The translations under genes were made by a program, and so were the position numbers. 64,000 nt of DNA from Cardiocondyla obscurior (Eukaryota > Arthropoda > Insecta > Hymenoptera > Formicidae). Positions 37,241 to 49,411 of this stretch are shown here, piece by piece (positions within the stretch are counted from its first letter, which is position 1; each line of letters starts with the position of its first letter). The notes under the pieces are model-generated. The model was not told the origin of the DNA. It saw nothing but the letters and a program-made list of their open reading frames with translations, and ran no database searches. The stretch covers positions 1,922,001-1,986,000 of the forward strand of contig NC_091875.1 of NCBI RefSeq assembly GCF_019399895.1. The letters are read 5' to 3'.

Positions 37241-37500
37241 GGGAGTGCAGCGCGCGCGCAGGAGCGGTAGCGGAGAAGGACTGGCAGATGCAGCACGACT
37301 AACACACCACACACGAGCGCACTGACTGAGCCCCAGCCCTGACCTGTCCTCTCTTTCTCTGCGCGACACCCTCTCGCGGCACGCCGCTCCACTTACCCGA
37401 CTCGCCGCTGCACCGCGTGCAGAAACGCGGCGTGCTCGGCGCAGCGGGTCCCCGCCTAAATCACGAATTCGGTCACTCGCGCCTGCCTACCGCGCGTACG
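35713..37500 (-). promoter_or_regulatory. GC-rich 5' region of the Sxl homologue, likely promoter and untranslated exon(s)
   Basis: GC content is much higher here than in the flanks and CpG is common. On the minus strand a strong donor, GGGTAAGTGG, lies near 37394-37400 and a possible acceptor, ACTGCTTAG, near 35809. A noncoding exon upstream of 37400 spliced to the first coding exon is therefore plausible. The arginine- and serine-rich open frames here are composition artefacts. Exact start sites cannot be read from sequence. Confidence 0.45.
37197..37239. repeat. (GA)n tract in the Sxl-homologue promoter region
   Basis: About twenty GA units (CT on the minus strand) lie in the GC-rich promoter-like segment. 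GAGA repeats bind GAGA factor in insects and can keep promoters nucleosome-free, but they also arise by slippage. Confidence 0.85.
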
Positions 37501-38096
37501 CACGCGACGCTATTTAAAAGCATAAACGTTGACTGATAACGCGCCGATAATCGCGCCTTGCCGGCCGATCACGCTGGTCAAAGAGCCCTCCGCATATTTA
37601 GACACTGCTGGGAGGTTGAAAAAGTTAACAGCCACCCTATAAATAATGATGAGGGACTAGATTAATCTAGGCCGAAAGTTACCTGCCGGGAAATCTAAAA
37701 CGTAAAGGGAGTTTGAAATGAAAAAGAGTCGCAAAATGATAGAGGGATGCACTTTGAGTTAACGTTAGAACGTCAAAAACGTTGATTTTCCAAAAGATTA
37801 ATTGCGGCACGACTTTATCGCACGTTTGCGATAAGTGGTAAGAATGGTCGAGGAAAAACGACGTTCGATTAAGACGAGCGAGAAATACCGCGCGACTTCC
37901 GACTCGCTCTTTAATCACGGACGAGCTTGAACTCTACGATAAATATTTCTCGATTTCTGAATTATTTCTGTACGTATTCGGTTTAAAATGTGACGCCTGC
38001 ATCGACAGCTTTTATGCTAACGGCCGATAGGAACTTAAAATTACTTTCGAGAAGACAAAAAGAAAAGAGAGACAATTACGTCAGGAGATAAAAAAT

Positions 38097-38290
38097 GCAC
38101 GAAGAAAATTTTATACTGAGAATAATTATGACGTCGTAGAAGCTGGACCACTGAGGAATTACGAGATCAAATTATTATGCCAGCATTTATCCGCCTGTGT
38201 TAGCTATTGTCTGTCATAGTATTTAAGCTTACAATCTCAAGATGGTCTACAACTACCGCAATAATTCTCAGTATAAAATTTTCTCCGTGC
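38097..38290. mobile_element. Short inverted-repeat element (MITE), 194 bp
   Basis: The left end, GCACGAAGAAAATTTTATAC, and the right end read on the other strand, GCACGGAGAAAATTTTATAC, differ by one base. Similarity continues through TGAGAATAATT / TGAGAATTATT. The interior does not code. A related terminus occurs at 63832-63862, which supports a dispersed family. No clear target-site duplication was seen. Confidence 0.8.
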
Positions 38291-41200
38291 GGCGAGTAAC
38301 ACGTGGTACATTAGATCGATTAGATCATAACGCATCCCGATGACGAAATACAATCGTCGAGAGCCCTGGCGAGTTTCCCTCGATTCTCGAATCCTCTGCC
38401 AATTTTATTGCCACGTCCCGGATAATCTCGCGAAATTGGGTCAGCCTTTTAGAACGTTCTCGCTCGCTTCTGGAAACGCGTCGGATTAACGGTGGGTATC
38501 GCTTAAATGCAGCCTATTATTTTTCTTTCTTATCGCAAAAAAAAAAAGAGAGAGAGAGAGAGAGTCGCAAGAAATAAATGCGTTTAGCAGAAAAAACTGC
38601 TTGGCAAACTGTTGTAAAAATTGTAAATCTGATCGGTGTATCTTTCTGGATTCGACTAAAATTAAGAGCACAGGCCAATTTGATTCACGATTTATAACAG
38701 TTGCAAATGCAGCACTTCTGCGGTACACGTTCATTGCGACACTTTTCGTACAAGCTGTCGCATGTGTTCGTGCAAGTCCTCGAACGGAGATCGATCGGGC
38801 CGCGAAGTTCTCATATTAAAGGTCGTGAAATATGAACGATACGCGATAAGAAAACGCTAATCGCCGCGATGATCGCTCGCCTCCTTTACCACGAGCTGCG
38901 ATTCCGCACCAGGATTCACAAAGGAACGCTGCGCATCCCGGTGTATTCTTCGCACAGACATAGAAACGGTTGTTACATAAATGAACGCATTACCTTAATG
39001 AAATCGCTACCCGAAATTGAGTTTCACAAGACGAATTTCGCGAGGTTCGACGAACTTGGTCTCAATTATTAATTAAACGCGGTATTAAAATAGACATCGA
39101 GTATCTGGGAAGATATTTCGGCGGTACTACGACTCGATTATTTTGCTGTAGTAACGCTTTAGCGTACGACAGAATTTCGTGGTTAACTTTTTGGCAACGT
39201 TTGCCAGAAGACACACATTTCAACAATACAACTCGTCCCTCTTATTCAACTAGTTCCCTTGTTCAAATCTTTAACACCAATTCCGGTGTTAAACCGCGTG
39301 CTAAATGCCGTGAAAAAGATTCGAGGTCGTCGAACCTTTTTTTGCGTCCGAAAAAAAAGGCCCTGCTGAGAACTGCCTATTGAGAAGATGTACCTTAAAG
39401 CGGCCTCCCAGGAGGGGACGGCGAACATTGCAGGTTCGCACGCTGTGCCTGGTCGACCGGTGCACTCTCGGCGACGAGGAAGATGCGAAGGACGCCGCGG
39501 ATTCTCTTTCCGTCACAAACTGATCTCGCGGAAGAACCGCACCGCCGCCTCGCGACAGTCGTTTCTCATCTGCCATCGACGTATTTTGTTTCAGACCGCA
39601 AGGTCGTTTTACATGTTCGCGTTTTACTGACCGGCTCTGATCGTCGTACATGTGCACTGGAAAAGCCCGGGATCCTCGATATTCTCTCCGGAAGGGCCCA
39701 TTGAAATTTTTCTAACGAGATCGGATAAATTTGACAAGGGATCGGATTCGGTTCGCAGGTCATAGGCAGACGATTCGGCGTACAAAAGAAATTCTTAAGA
39801 AGCGTGCTTGTTTTCATAAAAACCGAGAGAAACGACCGATCGTATCTTCGCCGACCTTTAGAGAACCGGAATGAGTCGGCAACAAAGTTAGAAATATATG
39901 ACGCACCTAGATCACATACGTGCCCATATTTTATGTGGGACAAAAATTAAAATTTCAATGAGACTTCCGGCTGTTTGAAATCTAATTAGTTAGTCTAACG
40001 TAATATTAACGCTACGATGCCTACATCGTGAACAATTTTAAGCATCGAGCGGAGGTGTGTTTTCTGTCGGATTACCTTCGCGCAAAAGAACCGATTGTCA
40101 GTGTCTTCTACTCAATCCTTCATTCAACGACAACTGCGCACGCAACGGACGGGCCGGACAATGTTAGAGGCCGTCGGAATACCACGGGAAATGCAAATGA
40201 CAAGCGCGAGGCTCTCGTTGCAGGAACGTTCGCGGTTGCCACGAGCGACGACGTGCGTTACCGTTGACGGCAGAAGTAACCGCGCATAACAGAAGCTGGC
40301 TCCTACTCTCGAATCGGGTTCTCGGCGACCTTCCCGGTTTGAGAACTTCGCAGCCTGCGATCGTCATCAAGATAAATCGCGTAATACGAGACCGTTCCTG
40401 CAAAACACGTGGATGAGTTTATCGTTGAAAAAATAATTAATAGAAAAAGATAAAGAAAGGAAAAAAAAAAAAGATAAAATCTTGATATGATTGCACGTCG
40501 TCTTGTTACCAACAATCAGTCCTCGGACGCCTCGGTATCCTTTTCATATCTTCGAATACTATCTCGTTGAGGCGTTCATTGATTTCTCTATCCCTCTTTG
40601 AGAAAACACGTGCGATTTTTTACGCGGGAACGTGCGGCACGGTCGCCCGCTCGCGAGCCGTCATACTGCAACGTGACGGCGATTTATGTAATGTGACTTA
40701 AAAATAGACATGCAAATCCTCCGCGGCGAGATCGTAAATCGATCCTCCCTCGCGCACCGCGAAGATCAGAGGAGCCTCGCTTCGCGTCCTCCCGCGCGAG
40801 ATTGCATCAACAATGCGTCGTCGTCAGTCGCGTGAAAGAAAAAAAATTTCCAGGACGAGTCCTTGGCGTAACAACTGCGATTTCTTTGTACAAAAAAAAA
40901 AAAATAAATAGAACGCGCCGAAAAATAGTTACAGCTTTAAGAGCGCAATTTACTTCCGGGCGAAGCCGCCGGGATGCCTCGCTAAAATATCAGGCCGCGA
41001 CCCGATTCCGTCAAGCCAAGACGCCCGCGAGGGGTGTACAGGGGGAGGGGGCAGGAAATTTCTCAACTTACCCAGTTCTCTTGGGACTTCACGTGCTGGT
41101 CTGCGCGCCAATTTCGGGCGCGTCAAGGTGCCGCGATCCGCCACGGCGCATAGTATTGACTGCACCTCGTCGCAGAAAGCGATCCCGGCCGGTTTTCACG

Positions 41201-42102
41201 ACGTCGTCTCTCAACCACCACTGTGGCGCATTCCACGGCTCCGGATATGCACACGATGCGCGCCACTCACGCACACACTCAACAGGCGCGGCGGGCGTTG
41301 TGCGCGCGCGCTCGCGCGCGGATGTTCCTCAATTTCGCAGAGAAGTCCGATCGGGGGTCGAGGGCTCCTTCGCGGGAGCTGTCCTGCTGCAAATGCGTTG
41401 AGATTATCACAGGCGGTCCAACAATGGGGGAGGAAAGTAATACAAAAAAAAAAAACAAAAGCCCGCGGCCGGAGACGCCGTGGATCGATCGGCGGGTGAT
41501 AGGTTAGATTGCGCGGGTCCTCGCGTGCCGCGCTTTTTACTGCGAGATGCGAGATCTCTGGTGGGTCGGCTTCGAGTTTTGCGGCTGACGATGAAAAGTT
41601 CGAGTACGCGCACTCCCGCGTTTCCGCTCGCTGATTGAAATGAAGAGCGTGCGGAAATTTCCCGGCAATCCAACAGAACGTCGCTCGCGGGCTACGGTCA
41701 CGCACTACGATCGGACGCCATGATGTCGCGGGGGTTAGGACGGCTCAGGGACGTACCTTCGAGGCGGCTCGAGGACGGAAAAAGTCTCGGAATGGGTTCG
41801 ACGGTTTTGCGAGTAACGTCTTCGTAAAAATCGTTATTATTGTGCCAATAAATAGAAATTAGAGATTAGATATGTTGCTTGTCTTGAGAGCAGGGCCACG
41901 AGGCCGTACATTAAGCTGCCTTATCTTTACGTTATCGTTTTTATCGTTGATGCGAATCGTGTCGGAATATATACATATCGTTAACACGCCCGGTGTATTT
42001 TACGATGATTCTGTTGGAACGGATAGAAACCAATGGAGCAAAGGATGTCTCTTTGAAGAAAATATTAACATTGTACAAATTACCGGCTTATTATTCTTTC
42101 GG

Positions 42103-42231
42103 CCGGGTCTACATTAGGTGTAGTAAGTCTTAAGCCTTAAGAAAGTGACCAATTATATCAAAATTTCAAGAGAATAATATAATTGATTAATTTCTTATGG
42201 CTTAAAGCTTACTATATTTATGTAGACCCGG
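42103..42231. mobile_element. 129-bp near-perfect palindromic element
   Basis: The left half, starting CCGGGTCTACATTAGGTGTA, pairs with the right half, which read in reverse starts CCGGGTCTACATAAATATAG. Pairing continues through AGTAAG, TTAAGCC, TAAGAAA and CAATTATAT almost to the centre near 42167. It is a foldback or MITE-like element with no coding capacity. If transcribed it would form a long hairpin. No target-site duplication is clear. Confidence 0.78.
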
Positions 42232-42793
42232 TTTTTTTATCGTTGAACAATTTTTATTATTTTAACGAATAATCGTAAAATATCGCCGGCTCACGACACA
42301 ACAAACTTAAAATACATTTTCGAATATTATAACAATTCATCCAGGAGACCGCTGTGTCGCTTATATAAAAAGATAGTACTCTTAACTCTATACATATTTT
42401 TGATAATTTCCATTTCGACACACGATTGAGTATAAAGTATGCTGGCCCTGCCATGTATTGCCTAACGTTATTGCATAAATGCATGTATAAGTGTATACGT
42501 TTATATAAATACGTGTAAAAAAGTAGAAAGTCTGCGATATGCGCTCGCGAAGGAAGCGAATGGAATGATATAAATATCATGAAAGGTACGCTGGCGTACT
42601 TGAAAAATCCCTACTTGCGTAAAGAAAGTCATTGCTGGCTCGTGAACGGATTTATGTCGCTCGCGACGGGCTCCGTAAATAAATTATATTCGATACAAAT
42701 GTTGCACGAAAGGCACGCAAAACCTGACCGCGTTTCGCTGGGAAGAAAGAGAGATCGACATGTAATAATTTTGAGAAGGCGTCTTCCCTTCTT

Positions 42794-43510
42794 TTATCTC
42801 AGCATCGAGAACCCCTTTACTTTCGTGAAGCGAAACGGCCTACAGGGTATGTAACGCATACTGCATTCCGATGACGAGGCGCGTACCGGCGTGCTAATTT
42901 CGTTTTCCTTGTTCCAAGCGTGCCTTGGCGACTCTATGCCAAAAGGACTGTACAGTTTAGTCGGGGTGCGGCCTAGAATCTGGCGAGACCGAGTCTGAGG
43001 TGTCTGCATGTTGGATGGCGACTGCTGTTCCTCCAGTCTCTGGCGTCTACGGGTGGAACTTTTAAATTTCTACAAAAAGAAGGACAATTTTTTTTACATC
43101 AAACGTTACTCTCTCGCTCCAGTAAGTCATTCTGTGGTAATTAAAATGACAAATTATATTCATGAATTAAAGTAAAATCCAACTGGTTTTATTTGTTAAT
43201 GTTATACCTGGGATATCGTGCCGAACGTGGTGCGTACAGAAGATATTGTCCTAGACAGCTTCTCGGCGCCGTTTCTCAGCGCTCGCCTCGAGTCTGCGGA
43301 CACGTTGCCGAGGCTGATGTTGTTCCAGGTCCTGTCGGCTGGTGCCTTCGTCGGTTTTTCCTTCGGATCGGCCGAGCTCCGGTCTTTCTCGAATCGATCC
43401 TGCAGCCGCTGGCGCAGGTTCCGCGGCCTTCGCGTCGCCTCCGGCGAGTTTCTGGCGCTCAGCACCTCCCGGTGGAACGTGAACGACACGCTGCGCGAGT
43501 CCGGCCGCAT
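42794..43510 (-). CDS. Small KEN-box protein, possibly PIMREG (FAM64A/CATS)-like
   Basis: Two minus-strand exons, 43510-43208 (donor CAG then GTATAA) and 43069-42794 (acceptor TTTTTGTAG), join in frame to give 192 basic residues. The start is the first Met after an in-frame stop 42 bases upstream. Visible motifs are a KEN box at 155-157, RxxL motifs at 33-36 and 75-78, and five Ser/Thr-Pro sites around QTPQTR, GRTPTKLYSPF, IESPRH and ISTPVR. The middle part (about 61-115), with TWNNISLGNV, KLSRTISSVRTTFGTISQ and a basic RRRQR, resembles from memory the conserved part of PIMREG, a mitotic protein degraded through APC/C. The resemblance is weak and the family is unproven. A real two-exon gene is supported by good splice sites, phase and composition. 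It lies divergent from sponge. Confidence 0.6.
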
Positions 43511-44655
43511 CCTGGCGAGTCTACGAATTCTGCGTCGTGATCCTGGAGACTATCCTGAACGGATGTCGTAAACGACGAGCCGGCCGCGACCGTTAGCAAC
43601 CGTTTCTGTGAGTTTCTCGAACGATTTTTTTAACCACCTGACCTGACTTCCCGTGGTAATAGCTAGATGGGAAACTCCCATAGGATTTTATGGGGTTCTG
43701 CGCGCCGCGGGAGGAATTGATTGGTCGACGCGACCGCCTTAATGGCTCGCGAGATTTGTGAAAATCTGCACTGCTTTGTCGTGTATGGTCCTGGTGTCGT
43801 CGTCCTCTTATTCCACTGGTCACTACGGACGAAACTCAGAGAGGTGATTAACGAAATACGTTTTCCACACTTCGAGGAATCACGATTTCCCGGAATTGAA
43901 GTCACGTTGAAGTCTTCCTCCGCGTAATCAACAAGGGTATAATCAACGAACAAAATTGTACGTATTGTACACTTGTATGTATGTACATTTCTTGCGGTGA
44001 AGCTTAGAACATATTCTACTTATATAGAAAAAAAAAAAAACTTGTGTCTTGGCTCGCGGAGTTAAGCTTCACTAGCAATGAAACTGTGTTCAGTCGCACA
44101 GTATAATTCTACATTTGCCACGTCTCGACAGTTGTTTTCATCCGCAGGGCATGAATTCTTCATTGGTCAGTCGTGAAATTAACCTCGGCAAGCCGAACGT
44201 GCGACATTATGGCGGTCACGCACTTTCGGAGCGGTCACTTCCGGTCAGTCTAATCACCTCGCCGGTGCCTCTCGCTGTTTTCCTGCTCCGCGTGCAGCTC
44301 ACGTGACTCGTCATCAACCGCGAGGTGGCGGTGGAGGCGACCGGCGGCGACGACAGTGGCGTTGCCGTCAGTCGGCCGTGGCTCGCGGCCCGCACCGGTA
44401 ATTTTGGCCTTCGAGGTTAGCCGCTTGTCGTCGGTCGCGGCGCAGTGCGCGATATACGTGCGGTCCAACACGCCCAATGTTTGTGTTTTCGTGGCTTGCG
44501 CGATAACGCAAGCTAAATTGTCGCGGTCGCCGCTGCGCGGCTTGGCGAGATCGGACGCGCTCGACGACGCGCGCGGCAACGGGGCTCCTCTTGGTATGTA
44601 GCTGTCCAACAGCCAACTTCACGTCGTCGGCAGCGCGTCGGCACCGTGCCTCGAG
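43511..44655. promoter_or_regulatory. Divergent promoter region between the KEN-box gene and sponge
   Basis: The stretch from about 44200 to 44655 is GC and CpG rich and leads into the sponge start codon, so it is probably the sponge promoter and 5' UTR. The left part is more AT rich and should contain the promoter of the minus-strand gene. No TATA box was recognised for either. Confidence 0.45.
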
Positions 44656-47600
44656 ATGTGGACGACGACGAAGACCACCAAGTACGGCGTCGGTAAGTTG
44701 TCTTTATCTAAGTGCACGGCGAAGCGGTTTCCATTCTCTCTCCTCCTCCCTCCCCCCCTTCCCCCTTCCCTCGCTCATTTCTTGTCGCGGCGCCTCCTTT
44801 TCGCGAGCTGCGCTCGCCCGGAGCTGTCAAACTCGCGGACCCCGGCCGGCTTTGTCGAGATCGACGGGAACGCGAGATCGTGATAAGTCGCGCGGGATTC
44901 CTCGTGACGGGCTCTCTCGCCGGTGGCAACATGCGTGCGTGCGTGCTACGCGCGTGTGGGTGCCTTTGCGTGTACTCCATTCATGCATTGATCGCGCAGC
45001 CGAGTAGTAAGACCCGCGCTTGACAAGCCGGTCCCGGATTTCGCGCCTCCGCGCCTCCCTCGTGGACCTTTCGTCCCGAGCGTTGAACTCGCGAGCGTGA
45101 AATTTCGCCGTGTCAGAATTTCGAATGTTCAACCGGACGCTGAAACAGAAAAGAAAAAAGGAAAAAAAAAAAAAAACAAATGCGGATCTCGTTTGACGTT
45201 CATTTTTCGTCGCGGCAACAGCACGATATTATCTCTAGCTCCACATCATGCGGAAATACGAGAAAACCTGACGTATCGCTAATTACTGTGTTTTGTCATT
45301 AGTAGAAGTATAGCGCGGAGCACGGAAAGCAAGTTCGCAAAAAAGAAAAAAAAAACGCGAGGCTTCTTCAGCGTCAGAATACCTGAACCGTGAATAAAAA
45401 ATCGCGATTTATTTTAACAATCGCTAGTCTGCGAATAATAAAGTAGAAGAAATTATATCTGAAGGTTAATTAATACTACTTTTTGATACTGTTAATAAAA
45501 GGCCAATTAAAAGCCAGTGCTTTTTGGTCACGCAAAGAATGCAGGAAAATATTTTTTTTAAAAAAGAAAGAAGATAGTAGTTTGAAAATTATATTTCAAG
45601 AAAAAAAAAATTTTTTTTTTTAGAAAAAAGCAGTTTTAGGTGCTCACTAGATATGGTCGAAAGATAAATGCAGGAAGTGAAATTTTATCACTGGTATGTC
45701 TACGTGCGATGATGTTGGCCGCTGTTAAGTGGCCGTCTGCTCGTCGGAATCTCTGACGCGACGAAAAGTGCGCGAGAACGACGAACGGGAGGCCCCGGAC
45801 TACGGAATCAGAGTCAATTTACAACGTTCGCCGACGGTATTTTTTCCTCCGCGATTAATTAACGCTCGCGCTAATCCCCGCTTGACTTAAGGTCGTTACC
45901 ATCGCCGTCGGCGCAATCTTCTTTCAAGCAGTGCGAGCGGCTCTAATCCGATAAATAGCGCCTTTAATCAGGGCGAGAAGTCCGATCATCGATCCCTGAT
46001 TCCTTTTACTCGTATCGGCCTCTTCAATAGAGTCATTTATCTAAGATAAATATTTAGAAAATTTATCAGATAAAGTTTAGAGCAGGCCGAATAATTACGG
46101 AGAGAAAAACAGTTTTTTTTTTAAATATAAAAAAAAAAAAATATTTAAAATGAAATAAATTAATAAATTCCTGAATAAATAACGAGAACGTCTGATGCAA
46201 CATCGCGAAATTTACTGAAGGTTGATTAGCGTGAGAAATAACTCTTCAGCGTCTCCTCTTTTTGTTTGCGCGTTAGCGTACCATTCGCTGGTTCAAATAA
46301 CGATTTAGTCACTAAAGTCTTGATTTACAAAAATGTTTTTTCTTTTCTCTTTTTGTCGCCCAAGTTTTTTAATCAGAAAAATGAAACGGCTCGTCGACTT
46401 TCCTCTCGCTCGAGACCAGCTTCCGGGATTTTTCTCGGCCGGACTCGCACGGTCCGTGTGTGTACGTTGGCGACGCGATTAAAGCACAATCTTCCAATCT
46501 ACCAATGTACCAACGGCACTATTCACGCGGTCATGCCCCTATGCATTATTTCTTTTTAGCGGGATCGCTGTAGATGTCGAACCGTAACTACGCCGTCTCT
46601 CATCTCCGTCTCTTTCTCTCTATCTCTTCGCCGGCAAGTCTACAGATGCTGTATTCTTGCCATTACCGCGGCCCCTCGTACCATAACCTTGAACACCAAA
46701 GGCAGATCCATTTTAACTCGAAAATATCGGAAAAGCCCACGGAGCGCCGTTCCCTTTTTTTTACGGATGTCTCGCCGGCACCGTGCCATTTCCGGTGTCC
46801 CATAATACTTCATTCACTTACCCCATTTGCAATATACATATAATAATAACAATTGTACTCTTTTGTTTCAAACTTTGCAACGAGTCCGTACAAAATTTAA
46901 CGCAAACGTACATTTATGATTAATAATCACTCTGAAATATTAATTAATAAATAATAATTTATAACCGGGGATATAGCTGAATTACTAAATAATTTATCAA
47001 TGGCCTTGTTTCGCGTTGATCGAAAGAACGTCTCGCTCGAGTTTATGTGAACGTAATGAAACGTCGGACGGGCCGAACTCGGCGTGAAGTAAAACTTTGT
47101 CCTTCAAGATGTATCGCGAGTCCCATGTTTATTGACGGGAACGTTGCTGTAACTTTCGAAGTCGCTCGGCCGTACATAAATGTTAATATTAGTATCAGCT
47201 ATCTCACAATGTGAGTGACGTTATCGGCGCGTTTCCTGCCGGCTCTCCTTCACCGTTTGTTAACCGCATTTTACGCGCGCGAAAGGCTCCCGTAATTCAA
47301 CCGGCGTGTGTCGTATGTACGTTACATGTACGCTGCTCGGATATGACCCACCGGCGCTTTTGACGTTTTATGATCGTGCATAAAGCGACGTTTCCGCCGC
47401 GCGAAAAACCTTGCCGCGGCAGAAAATAGCCGGGCGGCATTTAGCGCAAACCGCGAGTGTCTCGCTGCATTCCTTCACCGCATCCGATAATCCGAAACGA
47501 AGGAGGAACAAACAGTACGCGTCGTCTAAATAAATACGTATATTTTACTTGTATTTTAATTTAAAAGACAGGCGAAAATAGTACCCGGCACAGTTTCGCG

Positions 47601-49375
47601 TTGTCGCTTGCAACCATTTCAATTTCGATCTTAAATTTTTATTTTTTTTTTAATCTCTCGGAGGTAAAAGTTTCCGCGGTTTTCGCGCTGAAAATAAATC
47701 CAAGCTCTTTATCGTCGTGTCGCATTATTTATCGAACGTGCGACTCAATATTGCTTGTTAGAGTTTGAAAGTGGCGTTTACGAGCGTTTTTCAATTTTTT
47801 TTTTCTTCTTTTTTTATTTTTCTAAATTATGCCAAGCGGTTTACTTGAGTTTGCACGCTTTTTATTTTCGAAACTTGCCGTCAGCGGAGGTAGTTTTTCT
47901 CGAGGTAAACGCGCCCGAGAAAGGGCGTTGTTCGCGACGGTCCGAGAGAAGGCATTATGATTTCAGATGTCATTGTTTATGTCTTTATTTCACGACCCTT
48001 CTGACGCGTGCAACCCTATCCTCCGCCGACATTATTGATATCCGACGCGCGGGCTTCGCACGTGTGACTCTGCTCACGTGTATGCGTGCGAGACGGGAGC
48101 TCTAATGATTCCCTCGTGCAAACTCACCTCTCGCTATTGTTATTTACCGTCATCTCCATCATCCTGGTAAAATCTTCTCTACAATTCATTGTATTTCATG
48201 CAAGAGCCATTCTCCTTGCGAAAGTGAAATCTTTCAAACAAGGACGAGTACTTTCGCATATAATTTTTTTTATAAAATCGTTGAAATTAAATAATTTCGA
48301 TCTTTATAAAATTATCCTCTTTCGTTGCTTTTTTTTTTTCTTTCTTTCTTTTTTTGCTTTGAGGATGTCATGTATTTTTAAGTCTACGAGCAGCGTAGGA
48401 AAAGCCATCGCTGACGCGCCGGGATCGCGGGAGAAAATGGTTCGCAAGGGATCGCAGGGTGGATGGAAAATTCGGGGAAGAACTGACAGAAATGGCCGCC
48501 GGATCGGTCCCCCTACGGTTGCGAATGTTTCGTACGGTCGAGAAAGGGAGTTATCGATTTAATTCTCCGGGAAAAGCTATGGGGGAAAGCAAGCGCGACG
48601 TGAACACCTCCGCGGGCTGTTCGTCCCTTGTCCGCATCATGCAGGAAATGGAATTCTTTCGGAGCTTGCCTTTTGCATATTTAGATAACTTTTACTGTAA
48701 AAAAAATTTTTTTTTTATATGGAGAGAGAGAGAGATGAACAGAAAGCTTAATTAGCAATTAGCTCGTGGCGAAGCTCCAACAGCAAGAGAATTTTCATTT
48801 CTCCGAGCCTCATTGTAGCATTTTAACATTTTAACATTTTAACATTTTTTTTTTTCTTTTATAGAAATAATTTTAAAAAAAATGCAATTTTTATTTTATA
48901 TTCCATTTATATTGCTACATTTTATTTTTGATAAAACTTTTATCGAACTCCCTTCGAAGCAACGATTTTCCCTCGTGCAATTCCACCGTATTTTCATACC
49001 TGGCGTTCGCACCCTTTCGCTCAAGTCACTTCGGCGAGATAACTGCACGTTTGTTGACCTGAAAAGTTAATTCACGCGGTCCGAGAATTTCCGAGAAGTA
49101 GCCGCAAGGAAAAAAGGAAAGAACGAAAAAGAAAAGAATAACGTCGGTCGATCTGTCTCTATTACACGGGAATATTTTTGATTAAGGCCAGAAGAGACGG
49201 ACTATGGAATAGTCTGTCTGCCATTCGGTGACGCAAAACATTCCGCGTATAAGTGATATTCTATTGATCGCGCCGTCTCTCTCGCAACGAACACGTGGCG
49301 GTGCATTGTCCAGGCTTCTACCTGCGGATCGCGCGGCAAAATACCTCATTGTGTTCCCGACGAGGAAGAAAAAAA

Positions 49376-49411
<36 letters not shown>

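Larger units (their letters stand above)
37501..42793. other. Intergenic region without supportable genes
   Basis: Open frames are short and lack family resemblance. The region contains two palindromic elements, listed separately, a (GA)n tract at 38538-38564 and a GC-rich stretch at 40600-41720 that may be regulatory. Confidence 0.5.

Noticed and set aside
36265..37392. Several long Arg/Ser/Pro-rich open frames on both strands in the GC-rich block
   Set aside because: They overlap each other in several frames, follow the local GC bias and the (GA)n tract, and show no domain or splice logic. They are composition artefacts.
41872..42117. 81-residue plus-strand frame with a hydrophobic start
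   Set aside because: It resembles a signal-anchored peptide, but has no family resemblance and no splice partners, and it ends inside the palindromic element.
43193..43571. Plus-strand open frames over the KEN-box gene first exon
   Set aside because: They lack splice continuity and known motifs. The minus-strand frame joins a second exon in phase with good splice sites.
48820..48850. Three tandem copies of ATTTTAAC
   Set aside because: A very short slippage repeat next to a poly-T tract, with no further structure.
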